Assembly (NCBI GenBank): GCA_028820695.1
Contig: JAPPIB010000004.1
Span: 1 to 64,000, forward strand
DNA length: 64,000 bases
Source: Acidiferrobacterales bacterium
GTDB taxonomy: Bacteria; Pseudomonadota; Gammaproteobacteria; Arenicellales; JAJDZL01
Reading direction: 5' to 3'
The translations under genes were made by a program, and so were the position numbers. Below the pieces are notes generated by a model, which made no database searches, was not told the origin of the DNA, and saw nothing but the letters and a program-made list of their open reading frames with translations. Below are positions 1-7,787 of the stretch, one piece after another (the stretch's first letter is position 1; every line of letters begins with the position of its first letter).

Positions 1-11
1 TTAACCGATGA

Positions 12-173
12 AGGCCGGATGGGGATACTGCCGCGCAGCGGCTTCGTTCAATAGATATTCAGCATCGGGAAATTGATGACAAGGCTTTCATACTGGTAGA
101 AATACCTCGTAGCGAATCTGTTCATGAAAGAGCGGGGAGGGCTCACATCAGAGTTGGACAGGCCAAAAAGCAG
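12..173 (+). pseudogene. Remnant of AlbA_2 domain upstream of 174
   Basis: Bases 12-173 are open in the frame of the ATPase gene. They encode a stretch ending in FILVEIPRSES and AHIRVGQ, which matches the C-terminal strands of AlbA_2 domains. No ATG, GTG or TTG start is available in this stretch, and a TGA precedes it at 9-11. Bases 1-51, in a second frame, encode LTDEGRMGIL and then stop. A typical AlbA domain has roughly 75-80 residues between those two motifs, whereas here there are about 43. A frameshift plus deletion is the simplest reading. A sequencing or assembly error is the alternative. Confidence 0.45.
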
Positions 174-1511
174 ATGTCTGGTGATGAGCGTTTACGTTTA
201 GCTCAACGACGCGCTCAAAGTCGCTATCGTTGGTTCGACGAGCAAATCGTATCAGACACTGGATTCGAAACTCTAAAAGAACGGTTGTGGGAGTCTTTAG
301 TCAGTGCGTCGGGATCGCAGAACCCTCGACTGGCACTGATTAACCTCAGTCTGCTTGCAGATGATGAATCAGGGACAACTCGGGCGACCGTTGCGGGCAT
401 TTTGCTGTGTACACAACACCCGGAGAAATGGCTGCCCCAAGCTGTTATCACCGCGACCAGTTACCGCGGAACCAACCGTGACTCCGATCAATTGGATTCT
501 CAGGAAATTGTCGGTCCTCTTTTCGAACAGATTCAAGAAGCAGTAAAATTCGTGATTCGAAACATGCGTGTTGGTGCACGGAAGACTCCATATAGAATAA
601 ATTTGCCCCAGTACAGTAATTCTGCGGTTTTCGAAGCTTTAGTCAATGCCGTCGCTCACCGCGATTATTCTATTTCTTCGCAGCGAATCAGATTGTCGAT
701 GTTTCGAGACCGGCTTGAAATCGAGTCGCCCGGTCAACTTCCAAATCGTATTTCAATTGAAAGTATGGAATCCAGGCAGTCCACGCGAAATGAGGTGATC
801 GCTTCGGTCTTTGGACGATTTCCTGTCGGTGATATTCCAGGGTCTGATGATCGCCTTTACCTGATGGAGCGTCGCGGAGACGGAGTTGCAAGGATTCTTC
901 ACAAAACACATGAAACCGCTGGAATTTTCCCAAAATATGAGGTTATTGACGAGTCGTGTTTGGTTCTGAAAATTCCTGCGGCAAAAATTGATCTTGTTCC
1001 TTCCGACGCTGTAGTTACAGTTCACACTGGCGGAGTCCCAATTAGCGGAGTTAACGTTCTCGCAATTTTTCCAAACAAAACCCGGCTAGAATCACAGACT
1101 GACGAAAATGGAGAGGCGAAATTTGATTTTTATACAACCAATTTACCGATGACTGTCTATGCCGCGCAGGCTGGCTGCGCAGCAGGTTACAATGACGGTT
1201 GGGTGCCAAGTCAAGGAGGTCTATTGGTTGAACTCGAAACCCAAAAAACTGGTGGCTCTGCAATTTTCCCAAGTGGTTCCGGTTATTTGCCTGGATTGAG
1301 CGGACGGCTCAATCCGTTTCTAGATACGTCAGACCGGACTTATCTATATGCAGACAACATTGCTATTGAGAATGGCCGGCAACAGCCCGTAACGTTTCGG
1401 ACCGGAAAACCGATGTTGCTGACTGATGCCCATGGTTCGCAGTTATTGGTGACCGTTGTGAGCATAATCGGAACATCATCTCTGATTGAGTATCGTCAAG
1501 ACGAAATGTGA
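174..1511 (+). CDS. AlbA/Schlafen-type ATP-binding protein, N-terminus damaged
   Basis: This protein resembles transcription-regulator-like proteins made of an AlbA_2 (Schlafen) DNA-binding domain followed by a RecG-like HATPase_c_4 domain. The ATPase part is clear: EALVNAVAHRD at about residues 154-164 carries the Asn/His-Arg-Asp motif, and ERRGDGV lies near 232-238. Residues about 280-330 look like an Ig/carboxypeptidase-regulatory fold (DENGEAKF), which is unusual for the family. The same frame stays open upstream to base 12 and encodes the end of an AlbA domain (AHIRVGQ just before this start). A TGA at 9-11 closes that frame, and the preceding AlbA-like codons (LTDEGRMGIL) lie in another frame. 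The start at 174 is therefore only the first ATG left, and the gene may be a pseudogene. The function is unknown. Confidence 0.6.
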   Translation: MSGDERLRLAQRRAQSRYRWFDEQIVSDTGFETLKERLWESLVSASGSQNPRLALINLSLLADDESGTTRATVAGILLCTQHPEKWLPQAVITATSYRGTNRDSDQLDSQEIVGPLFEQIQEAVKFVIRNMRVGARKTPYRINLPQYSNSAVFEALVNAVAHRDYSISSQRIRLSMFRDRLEIESPGQLPNRISIESMESRQSTRNEVIASVFGRFPVGDIPGSDDRLYLMERRGDGVARILHKTHETAGIFPKYEVIDESCLVLKIPAAKIDLVPSDAVVTVHTGGVPISGVNVLAIFPNKTRLESQTDENGEAKFDFYTTNLPMTVYAAQAGCAAGYNDGWVPSQGGLLVELETQKTGGSAIFPSGSGYLPGLSGRLNPFLDTSDRTYLYADNIAIENGRQQPVTFRTGKPMLLTDAHGSQLLVTVVSIIGTSSLIEYRQDEM

Positions 1512-1686
1512 CTTATATTCGCGCGATAGCCTCTACAATTTTCTGCAACACTTTGAGACTGAATCAGATGCGTTGAGGCAATCGTATCGTTGTACCAAGA
1601 AGGTGGGAGAACCGGTCCGAGCCGCACATCGAAAACCACTCAAGCCGGTTACAAGACAATGCGTTCAGTCAACTCCACATAATTCG

Positions 1687-2727
1687 CTATGCGAATTTAT
1701 CGAATCGAATTTTTCTTGCAGAAAATTTCCTTTCCCGAACCAGCAACTGCAAAGACGCCTCGACCGCCGGTGGCGGTCCTGCGAGAAAGGCAACACTGAC
1801 TTCGGTCAACTCCTCCAGCCAATCAGCACCGGCTTGGTGAAGAAATCCGCGTGCGAAATCCAGTTCCGGAAACCTGGACCGAAGCGAATCCACACCGCCG
1901 CAGTCAACCAAAGTCACCAAAACACGCAATGTCGGATGCGTTGCACAATACGAATTGAGAATTTCGAGGTAAAAGACGTCCTCTATTCGATTCAGTCCGA
2001 AAACGACCTGTGCCTTGTACCGGTCAAAGTGTCCATGAAGCGATGCGTTTGCCAATATTGACATGATTCCGGCGATACCGGTACCGCCGGCCATCACTAT
2101 GAAATCGCCATCAATCTCAGACGAAAACACCGCCCTTCCGAGCGGTCCGAATCCCGCCAAGGGTTCACCGTTTCGGCTCTTGTCAAACAGCCAGTCAGTA
2201 AAATCACCGCCTGGAATGTCTTTCACCACGAAACTGAGACAATCAGTGGGGCTGTCTGTGAAATTGGTCATCGAGTAAGCCCGAAAGCCCGGCACGGACT
2301 TTGTTGAGACCGCAACAAACTGACCGGCATTGAAAGCAATCGGACGCGAGAGGCGATAATCAAATGAGACGACCAACTCATTCAATGGCTTCTGATTCGC
2401 AATTTCTCCTTCCAGCACATTTGCAACAGGTAACGGTACAGGAGGCTTGACAGCCGGGCGTACCTTGAGGTGCACATCGGATTCCATGACCGACTGACAC
2501 ATCAGGATTTCGTTCCGTTCCGATCTGACTCTCCCATACCCCGGAGCTTCGGTCCACAGCGACCGGACCTTGCCGGAAAGCAACACCGCGGAACAAGTCC
2601 CACACTTTCCGATACCACACTCATAAGGCAGCTTGATACCATGACGCAATCCGCAGTACAGGATCCTTTCGCCGTCCTGCGCGTCCAGCTCGCCAACCCC
2701 CTCTCGTCCGTGTATATGCAGCTTCAT
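1687..2727 (-). CDS. [2Fe-2S] ferredoxin/FAD/NAD(P)H reductase component
   Basis: This is a 346-residue flavin reductase that passes electrons from NAD(P)H through FAD to a plant-type [2Fe-2S] cluster, in the domain order of BenC or methane monooxygenase reductase. The cluster cysteines are Cys37, Cys42, Cys45 and Cys77. The FAD-binding RxYS motif is at about 149-152 (RAYS), and the nucleotide-binding AGGTGIAG is at about 213-220. The ATG overlaps the stop of the upstream aminotransferase gene by one base (TGATG), so the two are probably translationally coupled. Reductases of this type normally serve an oxygenase, but no Rieske or diiron oxygenase is in the cluster or elsewhere in the window. 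The natural partner is unknown. Confidence 0.85.
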   Translation of the reverse strand: MKLHIHGREGVGELDAQDGERILYCGLRHGIKLPYECGIGKCGTCSAVLLSGKVRSLWTEAPGYGRVRSERNEILMCQSVMESDVHLKVRPAVKPPVPLPVANVLEGEIANQKPLNELVVSFDYRLSRPIAFNAGQFVAVSTKSVPGFRAYSMTNFTDSPTDCLSFVVKDIPGGDFTDWLFDKSRNGEPLAGFGPLGRAVFSSEIDGDFIVMAGGTGIAGIMSILANASLHGHFDRYKAQVVFGLNRIEDVFYLEILNSYCATHPTLRVLVTLVDCGGVDSLRSRFPELDFARGFLHQAGADWLEELTEVSVAFLAGPPPAVEASLQLLVRERKFSARKIRFDKFA

Positions 2728-3665
2728 CAGAGATACTCAATCGGTGTTATCCATTGTCCGTATTCGTGGCGCGCCCAGTACAGACTCCTGAGCTCCTCGG
2801 TGATTGGTCCGACTTCGCCATTTGAGACTGGGCAATTGTCCACACGGGTTACCGGCATGATGCCGCCTGCAGTCGATGTGATGAAAATCTCATCGGCTTG
2901 CGTCAATTCACTGCGGCAAACTTCGCGACATTGCACCTCATGGCTCAACGTTTCGCAAAGATCAAATACGGTCTGCCGCGTAATCCCATGCAGCACACCT
3001 GTATGCGGTGTCGACAATACGCCACCTTTAACAACGAAAACGTTGAACCCCGGACCTTCTGTTATGTTGCCATGCATGTCCGATAACAATACGGTATCGC
3101 CTGACTTCTCATAACCTTGCATCAGTCCAATCACGAGATCCAGCCAATGATAATTCTTGATCGATGAGTTCACCGATTCGGACGGAATGCGCACGATATC
3201 ACTGATGACAATATGCAAACCTTCTTCCATCTGCTTATCGTTTGCGATGAATCCCAGCGGTATCGCGAACGCCAAAAACCGGTTGACAGCATCTCTTGGA
3301 TCCCGACTGAAGCTCGGCGAGCACCCTCTGGTGCAGATCATTTCCACATAGGCACGTTTAAGTCCAGACAAGGCGACACAATTCATCAGGATTTCAGTGA
3401 GTTCGTCTCGCGTGTAGCCAATGGAAAGGCTCAGTTTCTCCATACTTGAAAAAAAGCGGTCGAGATGGAGGTCCAGTCGGAAAAAGGCTCCGTTCCAGAC
3501 GCTGACGGTGTCATAGGTCGCGTCGGAATGCAAGAAACCATAGTCAACGACGGATATCTTGGCTTCAGCAACAGGAATATATTGGCCATCCTGAAAAGCC
3601 ACGCCCTCCGGATACTGATGCGGGTCCCGGTAGCGAGTCTGGATTTCCGGGCGGGATTTGATCAC
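2727..3665 (-). CDS. Class IV PLP aminotransferase, (R)-amine transaminase-like
   Basis: This is a fold-type IV pyridoxal-phosphate enzyme of 312 residues, the family of D-amino acid, branched-chain and (R)-selective amine transaminases. The Schiff-base lysine is Lys170 (SSIKNYHW), and the cofactor-phosphate region TEGPGFNVF is at 202-210. The N-terminal block HSDATYDTVSVW at 46-57, followed by FFRLD, resembles the (R)-amine transaminase group more than typical IlvE or Dat proteins. The donor and acceptor cannot be fixed from sequence. The start is a GTG without a strong ribosome site. The gene is the third of four minus-strand genes (dioxygenase, AhpD-like, this, reductase), so its product probably works in the same route. 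Confidence 0.85.
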   Translation of the reverse strand: MIKSRPEIQTRYRDPHQYPEGVAFQDGQYIPVAEAKISVVDYGFLHSDATYDTVSVWNGAFFRLDLHLDRFFSSMEKLSLSIGYTRDELTEILMNCVALSGLKRAYVEMICTRGCSPSFSRDPRDAVNRFLAFAIPLGFIANDKQMEEGLHIVISDIVRIPSESVNSSIKNYHWLDLVIGLMQGYEKSGDTVLLSDMHGNITEGPGFNVFVVKGGVLSTPHTGVLHGITRQTVFDLCETLSHEVQCREVCRSELTQADEIFITSTAGGIMPVTRVDNCPVSNGEVGPITEELRSLYWARHEYGQWITPIEYL

Positions 3666-3736
3666 GTGCGCAACCGGTAATTCAATACCATTCGACTTCT
3701 CAACTCCAGCAGCAACGAACGAGGAACAGCGCCATA

Positions 3737-4306
3737 TCAGTAATAACCGATTACGTCGCCCTCAGTAGTCACCCCCAAACCATTGAGCAGCCTGTTGACG
3801 TAGCTGAAGTAGCCGACAACTTGATTCAACTCCAATATCTCGGCATCTTCGCAACCGGACTGTTTCAAGGCATCGAAATCAGTTCGGGACATCTCCCCCA
3901 CATTCAGCGTCAATTTCTCGACATATCTGAGCATCGCCAGTTCCCGGCCCTCAAAAGCGTCTTCCGGCCGGCGGGACTCCAGTGCGCCCAGGACCCGTTC
4001 CGATTTCTGTTCGTCAGCCAAAAGTCTTCTCAGATTCAGGCTGTGGTGGGTGACGCTATAGGTACAGTTGTTCAGAATGCTGGTATAAGTGCCCGCCGTC
4101 TCAAGAAACCACAGCGGGATGGAATTGTCCTTGTGATGCAGGATGCTTCGATATAGTGTGATGTGCCCATGCATCGTATGTGGACGCAAGCCATGAACCC
4201 GCAGGACATTATCGACTGTTCCATGTGGGGTTCTGGCACCATCGAGGGCTTCCTTGACCTTTCCGGTCGCTTCGGCATCGGAAACCATTCGGATCCAGGC
4301 ACTCAT
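3737..4306 (-). CDS. AhpD-like / carboxymuconolactone decarboxylase-family protein
   Basis: This 189-residue all-helical protein belongs to the AhpD/CMD superfamily, in the group annotated as uncharacterised peroxidase-related enzymes. These proteins usually carry a CxxC pair plus a histidine (CxxCxxxH) used in thiol peroxidase chemistry. Here the site reads CTYSVTHH, with Cys81 and His88 kept but Ser84 in place of the second cysteine, so disulfide-relay activity is doubtful. The gene starts with ATG 29 bases after the dioxygenase gene and lies 71 bases before the aminotransferase gene, on the same strand. This suggests one transcript. Its role in the operon is unknown; protection from peroxide by-products is a guess. 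Confidence 0.75.
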   Translation of the reverse strand: MSAWIRMVSDAEATGKVKEALDGARTPHGTVDNVLRVHGLRPHTMHGHITLYRSILHHKDNSIPLWFLETAGTYTSILNNCTYSVTHHSLNLRRLLADEQKSERVLGALESRRPEDAFEGRELAMLRYVEKLTLNVGEMSRTDFDALKQSGCEDAEILELNQVVGYFSYVNRLLNGLGVTTEGDVIGYY

Positions 4307-4335
4307 ATCCTACCGTTCCTTGATCTCGCAGGTTC

Positions 4336-5289
4336 TCAGTTGCGATAGGCAAAAGATCGATCAAATCGTCCGCTGATGTAGATGTCGCTTTCTATTGGTT
4401 CGTACAGCGTACTCTCGCCATCGCCAACAACAGGGTCGATCAGCGTGCGTGAGTCCGGGTCGACGAATACAACTACCGAGTAGCGGGCATCACTGTTCTC
4501 GTTTACAACACAATGTGGGACTGATACGAACCGATCGTTGGTCCAGCGCGCCAGCAGATCTCCGATATTCACAACAAAGGTATCACTGATCGGATCTGCA
4601 CGATGCCACTCCCCTTGCGGAGTCTGTACGCGCAATCCCGAACTGCGCTGACAAAGCAAGGACAGACATCCGAAGTCGGTGTGAGGTGATACACCATATT
4701 CTCCATTAGCCCCTGTGTTCGGTGGATAGTAGATCAACGATCCGCGCGAGGTCGGGCGGCGAAAATGCTTGGAAAAATGGTCTTGCTCCTCCCCGAGATA
4801 GATCGCGACCGCCTCGAGAATGTCACGTGCACACTCGTGAGTCGCCGCGAAGTAATTGTTCAGTACCTTTCTCATGCCCGGCAAGGACTCCGGCCAGCGG
4901 TTTGCAGCCAGCAAGTTTCGTTCGTCAGCGGCCTCCGCCGAATCTGCGTCAATATCCAGGCCCCAGATGTAGCTTTCCTTGAGGTCCGCTTGACGGTAAC
5001 CTTCCATCGTCGACGCACCGATACCGAGAAAACCGCGATGAGACTCCGAAACCGCAACCTCGATTTTCGATTCATCAGGTAACGTAAAGAAATCTCGCGC
5101 AGTCTCAAAGACAGAATCGATGACGGACCCGTCAATTCCGTGATTCTTGACATAGAAGAACCCATACTGCTGCGCCGCATCACAGATCTGTTCGCCGACC
5201 GACAGTAAATCATGCCTTGCACGCCGCCTGAGCGATGACAGTTCGATTACAGGGAAATAACTCACTTCGTATTCCGGTTTATCTTCCAT
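4336..5289 (-). CDS. 2-oxoglutarate/Fe(II) dioxygenase, isopenicillin N synthase family
   Basis: This 317-residue oxygenase has the DIOX_N domain (about 10-120) followed by the double-stranded beta-helix 2OG-FeII_Oxy domain. The iron ligands are His203 and Asp205 (HTDF) and His259 (PHCV). The 2-oxoglutarate-binding RxS is at 269-271 (RYS). Enzymes of this family hydroxylate or desaturate small molecules, and the substrate here is not predictable. It is the first gene of a four-gene minus-strand unit, so the promoter should lie in the 760-base gap shared with the divergent formylglutamate amidohydrolase gene. Confidence 0.88.
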   Translation of the reverse strand: MEDKPEYEVSYFPVIELSSLRRRARHDLLSVGEQICDAAQQYGFFYVKNHGIDGSVIDSVFETARDFFTLPDESKIEVAVSESHRGFLGIGASTMEGYRQADLKESYIWGLDIDADSAEAADERNLLAANRWPESLPGMRKVLNNYFAATHECARDILEAVAIYLGEEQDHFSKHFRRPTSRGSLIYYPPNTGANGEYGVSPHTDFGCLSLLCQRSSGLRVQTPQGEWHRADPISDTFVVNIGDLLARWTNDRFVSVPHCVVNENSDARYSVVVFVDPDSRTLIDPVVGDGESTLYEPIESDIYISGRFDRSFAYRN

Positions 5290-6051
5290 TACAGGATATT
5301 TTTGCTGGGCACGTTCTTGTACACATAACTGCCATCGGTCCTGACGAAATTGACCCGATCAGCCGATGACAGATAGTGCAGTATATAACACCATCGCACT
5401 CTCGCCCGGCTCGCGTTGTCGCAGGCAACTCGGAGGGGCGTCCTTGCACCATACAGTTGGGACTATTCAGGCAGCGGGTTCATTGTTTCAGAATATCCAC
5501 TGATTCACAATACGAACTCCCGCTGGGTGGCGATTTTCACGCCGAAACGCTCGGACAAACCAGCAAGTGCCAAAACTGCCAGCGATAGGTCAGCAACGCG
5601 GCGCATCTAAGCGATAAATTCTGAATCTCGGGCTTAATTTGCATCTCGATTCCACACTAGGGAATTCCGACCGATCAAGGTCCAAGACGCTAAAATATAT
5701 TCGGAATAATCGATTCTGACATTCCAATCGTAATGTTGGTTTCAAAACATCCAAAAAGACGACAGGCCTGACGGCCGCAGCTCAAGTGGCTCATTTTGAT
5801 CGAAATTACCCGTCGATAACGGATGGCAGCCTTGAGTCGCAAAGAATCGTCCTGACCTGATCGACCTGCAACCTGGCAAAGGAACGAATTGACCATGAAA
5901 ATCACCCAGCTATCTGTAGCTGTCAGGGCGGCAATGCACAGGATTGCACACGACTGAGCGGTGATTTATAACTGGAGCGGCATGGCCGACGGTGCCGCGG
6001 CAACTCACCTCACTGCGCCTTTCGATATCGAATTTTTTTAAGTTGAAGGAA
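5290..6051. other. Divergent intergenic region without a supported gene
   Basis: This is a 760-base gap between the minus-strand dioxygenase operon and the plus-strand amidohydrolase gene, so both promoters should be here. I see several AT-rich stretches (for example around 5690-5710) but no convincing -35/-10 pair, repeat or RNA gene. Short open frames on both strands, including a 33-codon minus-strand frame ending near 5505, lack a ribosome site or family features and are not called. Confidence 0.5.
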
Positions 6052-6840
6052 ATGACTGGAGCGACACTTTTATCTGACACGGACCCTTTTCCGGTCCGAT
6101 TGCAAGAACCGGATTCTCCCTCAAACATTCTTGTCGTCTGTGATCATGCGGGGAATCTCATTCCAATTGCGCTGCATGACCGCAACGTCTCATCTGCTGA
6201 CCTGTCGACTCACATCGCCATTGACATCAGTGCCTATGCGGTCGCAGTCAGACTCGCCGAAAACCTGAACTCGACTCTGGTCAGTCAGCGATACTCGCGT
6301 CTAGTGGTGGACATGAACCGCCCGACGAGTTCGAATCAGCTTATGCCGGCACAAAGCGACGAAGTGCGAATTCCCTTCAATCAGGATCTTGATGACACCG
6401 AACGACAAGCCCGATTGGATGAGATTTACATGCCATACCATAATGAGATTGGCAGACAACTCGACAAGATCGGAGAGTCGGCAGTCTTGGTCGCGATGCA
6501 TAGTTTCACACCGAAACTCAGAAATGCACCCGAGAGAATCTGGCACGTTGACCTGATGACCAGAACTCACAGCGCACTGGCCGGCAACCTGCAACAACAG
6601 TTGGAGATCGAATTTCCGGATCTTCAGATCGGTCAGGGGAAAGTCTTCCAAATTTCGGACAAGACGGACTTCACAGTACCGTTTCACGGAGAGTCTCGAA
6701 AAATCCCGAATATTTCCATTGAAGTGAGAAACGACTTGCTGCAGTCCGAGAGTGATATTGACCGATGGGCTTCGGTACTCACACGCTGCATACCTGAATC
6801 ACTGGCATCCAGCTGGCGCGCGGAAAGTCAGACTGCATGA
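6052..6840 (+). CDS. N-formylglutamate amidohydrolase family protein
   Basis: This 262-residue zinc hydrolase is of the N-formylglutamate amidohydrolase (deformylase) family, which releases formate from N-formylglutamate or related N-formyl/N-acyl amino acids. Supporting features are the early VVCDHAGN block (about 28-35), the DMNRP block and the later AMHSFTP block, all typical of the family. The open frame extends 20 codons upstream, but the ATG at 6052 is chosen because AAGGA lies a few bases before it. It is followed by succinate dehydrogenase-like anchors rather than other hut genes, so a role in histidine breakdown is not supported by context. Formate made here could feed the formate dehydrogenase at 60-64 kb. 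Confidence 0.8.
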   Translation: MTGATLLSDTDPFPVRLQEPDSPSNILVVCDHAGNLIPIALHDRNVSSADLSTHIAIDISAYAVAVRLAENLNSTLVSQRYSRLVVDMNRPTSSNQLMPAQSDEVRIPFNQDLDDTERQARLDEIYMPYHNEIGRQLDKIGESAVLVAMHSFTPKLRNAPERIWHVDLMTRTHSALAGNLQQQLEIEFPDLQIGQGKVFQISDKTDFTVPFHGESRKIPNISIEVRNDLLQSESDIDRWASVLTRCIPESLASSWRAESQTA

Positions 6841-6874
6841 TCACGCCCATTTCGGATCGAGAGAGGTGAATGAC

Positions 6875-7072
6875 GTGCTGGCGGCATACCGGGACGTCGC
6901 GCAAGCCGAGGCAACGGGAAAACCGAGCCATGAGCGCGGTTCGGTGGTCTTGGCTTATGTACGACTGATGGCCGCCGAGGTTCAAGATGACCACAGTCGG
7001 GAAAGGCTCCAGAATCAAATCAGGACCAAATGGATTCATCTGCGCCCGTGCGCGGCCGGGAACTTCAATTGA
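6875..7072 (+). CDS. Possible small protein before the anchor genes
   Basis: This is a 65-codon frame starting with GTG about eight bases after GAGAGG and ending at 7072, which is 43 bases inside the start of the next gene if that begins at 7030. The product is charged and helical-looking (AYRDVAQAEAT, RLQNQIRTKW). I recognise no family. The alternative start of the next gene at 7075 would leave a two-base gap, which would fit coupling. Without homologues this stays a weak call. Confidence 0.3.
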   Translation: MLAAYRDVAQAEATGKPSHERGSVVLAYVRLMAAEVQDDHSRERLQNQIRTKWIHLRPCAAGNFN

Positions 7073-7419
7073 AGATGGCGGAACGATCGGTCAACATCGA
7101 CTTGCTTGTCTTTGTCACCCAGCGGGTTACAGGGGCCTTGCTTGCACTGTTCGTACTGGTACATCTGATCACGATCATATACGCGGTTCAGGGAGATCTT
7201 TCGGTTGCCGAAATCGTCTCGAGAGTCCGCGGAAATGTCGCCTGGATAATATTCTACGGAGTATTCATCGTTACAGTGGTCGTGCACGCGATGATCGGAC
7301 TGCGCAATATTCTCATCGAAATGTCCAGCCTGAACAGACGGACGATCGATCTGACAGTGATCACCTACGCAGCGGTTACCCTGTTGCTGGGGACTGAGAC
7401 CATCAAGGCGATCTGGTAA
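7030..7419 (+). CDS. Succinate dehydrogenase/fumarate reductase-like membrane anchor 1
   Basis: This 129-residue protein has three predicted membrane helices (about 28-50, 72-92 and 105-125). It resembles the cytochrome b/anchor subunits of succinate:quinone oxidoreductases, with QRVTG at the first helix, a histidine in LVHL, and HAMIGLRNI before the third helix. The ATG at 7030 has AGGA six bases upstream. An ATG at 7075 is the alternative and would better match usual anchor lengths. It is followed after six bases by a second anchor gene and then by an SdhA-like gene, so the three likely form one membrane complex. The iron-sulfur subunit that normally bridges such anchors to the flavoprotein is not encoded here. 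Confidence 0.7.
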   Translation: MDSSAPVRGRELQLKMAERSVNIDLLVFVTQRVTGALLALFVLVHLITIIYAVQGDLSVAEIVSRVRGNVAWIIFYGVFIVTVVVHAMIGLRNILIEMSSLNRRTIDLTVITYAAVTLLLGTETIKAIW

Positions 7420-7425
7420 TCTGGC

Positions 7426-7764
7426 ATGCGAATCAGAGGCAATCCGAATCAGCTGGCGTTCGTCGTCCACCGGATTTCCGGTCTGTGTCTGGCTGCGTTC
7501 ATCCCGATTCACCTGTATGTCATGTCCCTTCTCATCACGAACCCGCAGCAGCTGGACGCCTTTCTGACCTGGACATCTACCCCGGCGGTCAAGCTGTCAG
7601 AGTCCTTGCTGATCATGCTTGCCGGCATCCATCTGGCCGGCGGCATCCGAATACTGGTGGTTGAATGGTTTTCGGTCAGTGGCGTAAAGAGTCGGTGGAT
7701 TTCAGTCGCCGCCGGGTTCTCTGTCATCTGCGGAATACTTTTTCTGACAGCATCAGCCCAATAA
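7426..7764 (+). CDS. Succinate dehydrogenase/fumarate reductase-like membrane anchor 2
   Basis: This 112-residue protein has three membrane helices and SdhC-type signatures. HRISG at the N-terminal helix matches the quinone/heme region of SdhC, IHLY holds a possible heme-ligand histidine, and GIHLAGGIRIL precedes the last helix. It probably pairs with the preceding anchor to hold the flavoprotein encoded 23 bases downstream at the membrane and pass electrons to quinone. This is inferred from order and motifs. Confidence 0.7.
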   Translation: MRIRGNPNQLAFVVHRISGLCLAAFIPIHLYVMSLLITNPQQLDAFLTWTSTPAVKLSESLLIMLAGIHLAGGIRILVVEWFSVSGVKSRWISVAAGFSVICGILFLTASAQ

Positions 7765-7787
7765 GTTCCATCTATCTGCGCTCGTCT

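Noticed and set aside
5505-5606. 33-codon minus-strand frame in the 5.3-6.0 kb gap
   Set aside because: Preceded directly by a stop, no ribosome site, too short to support.
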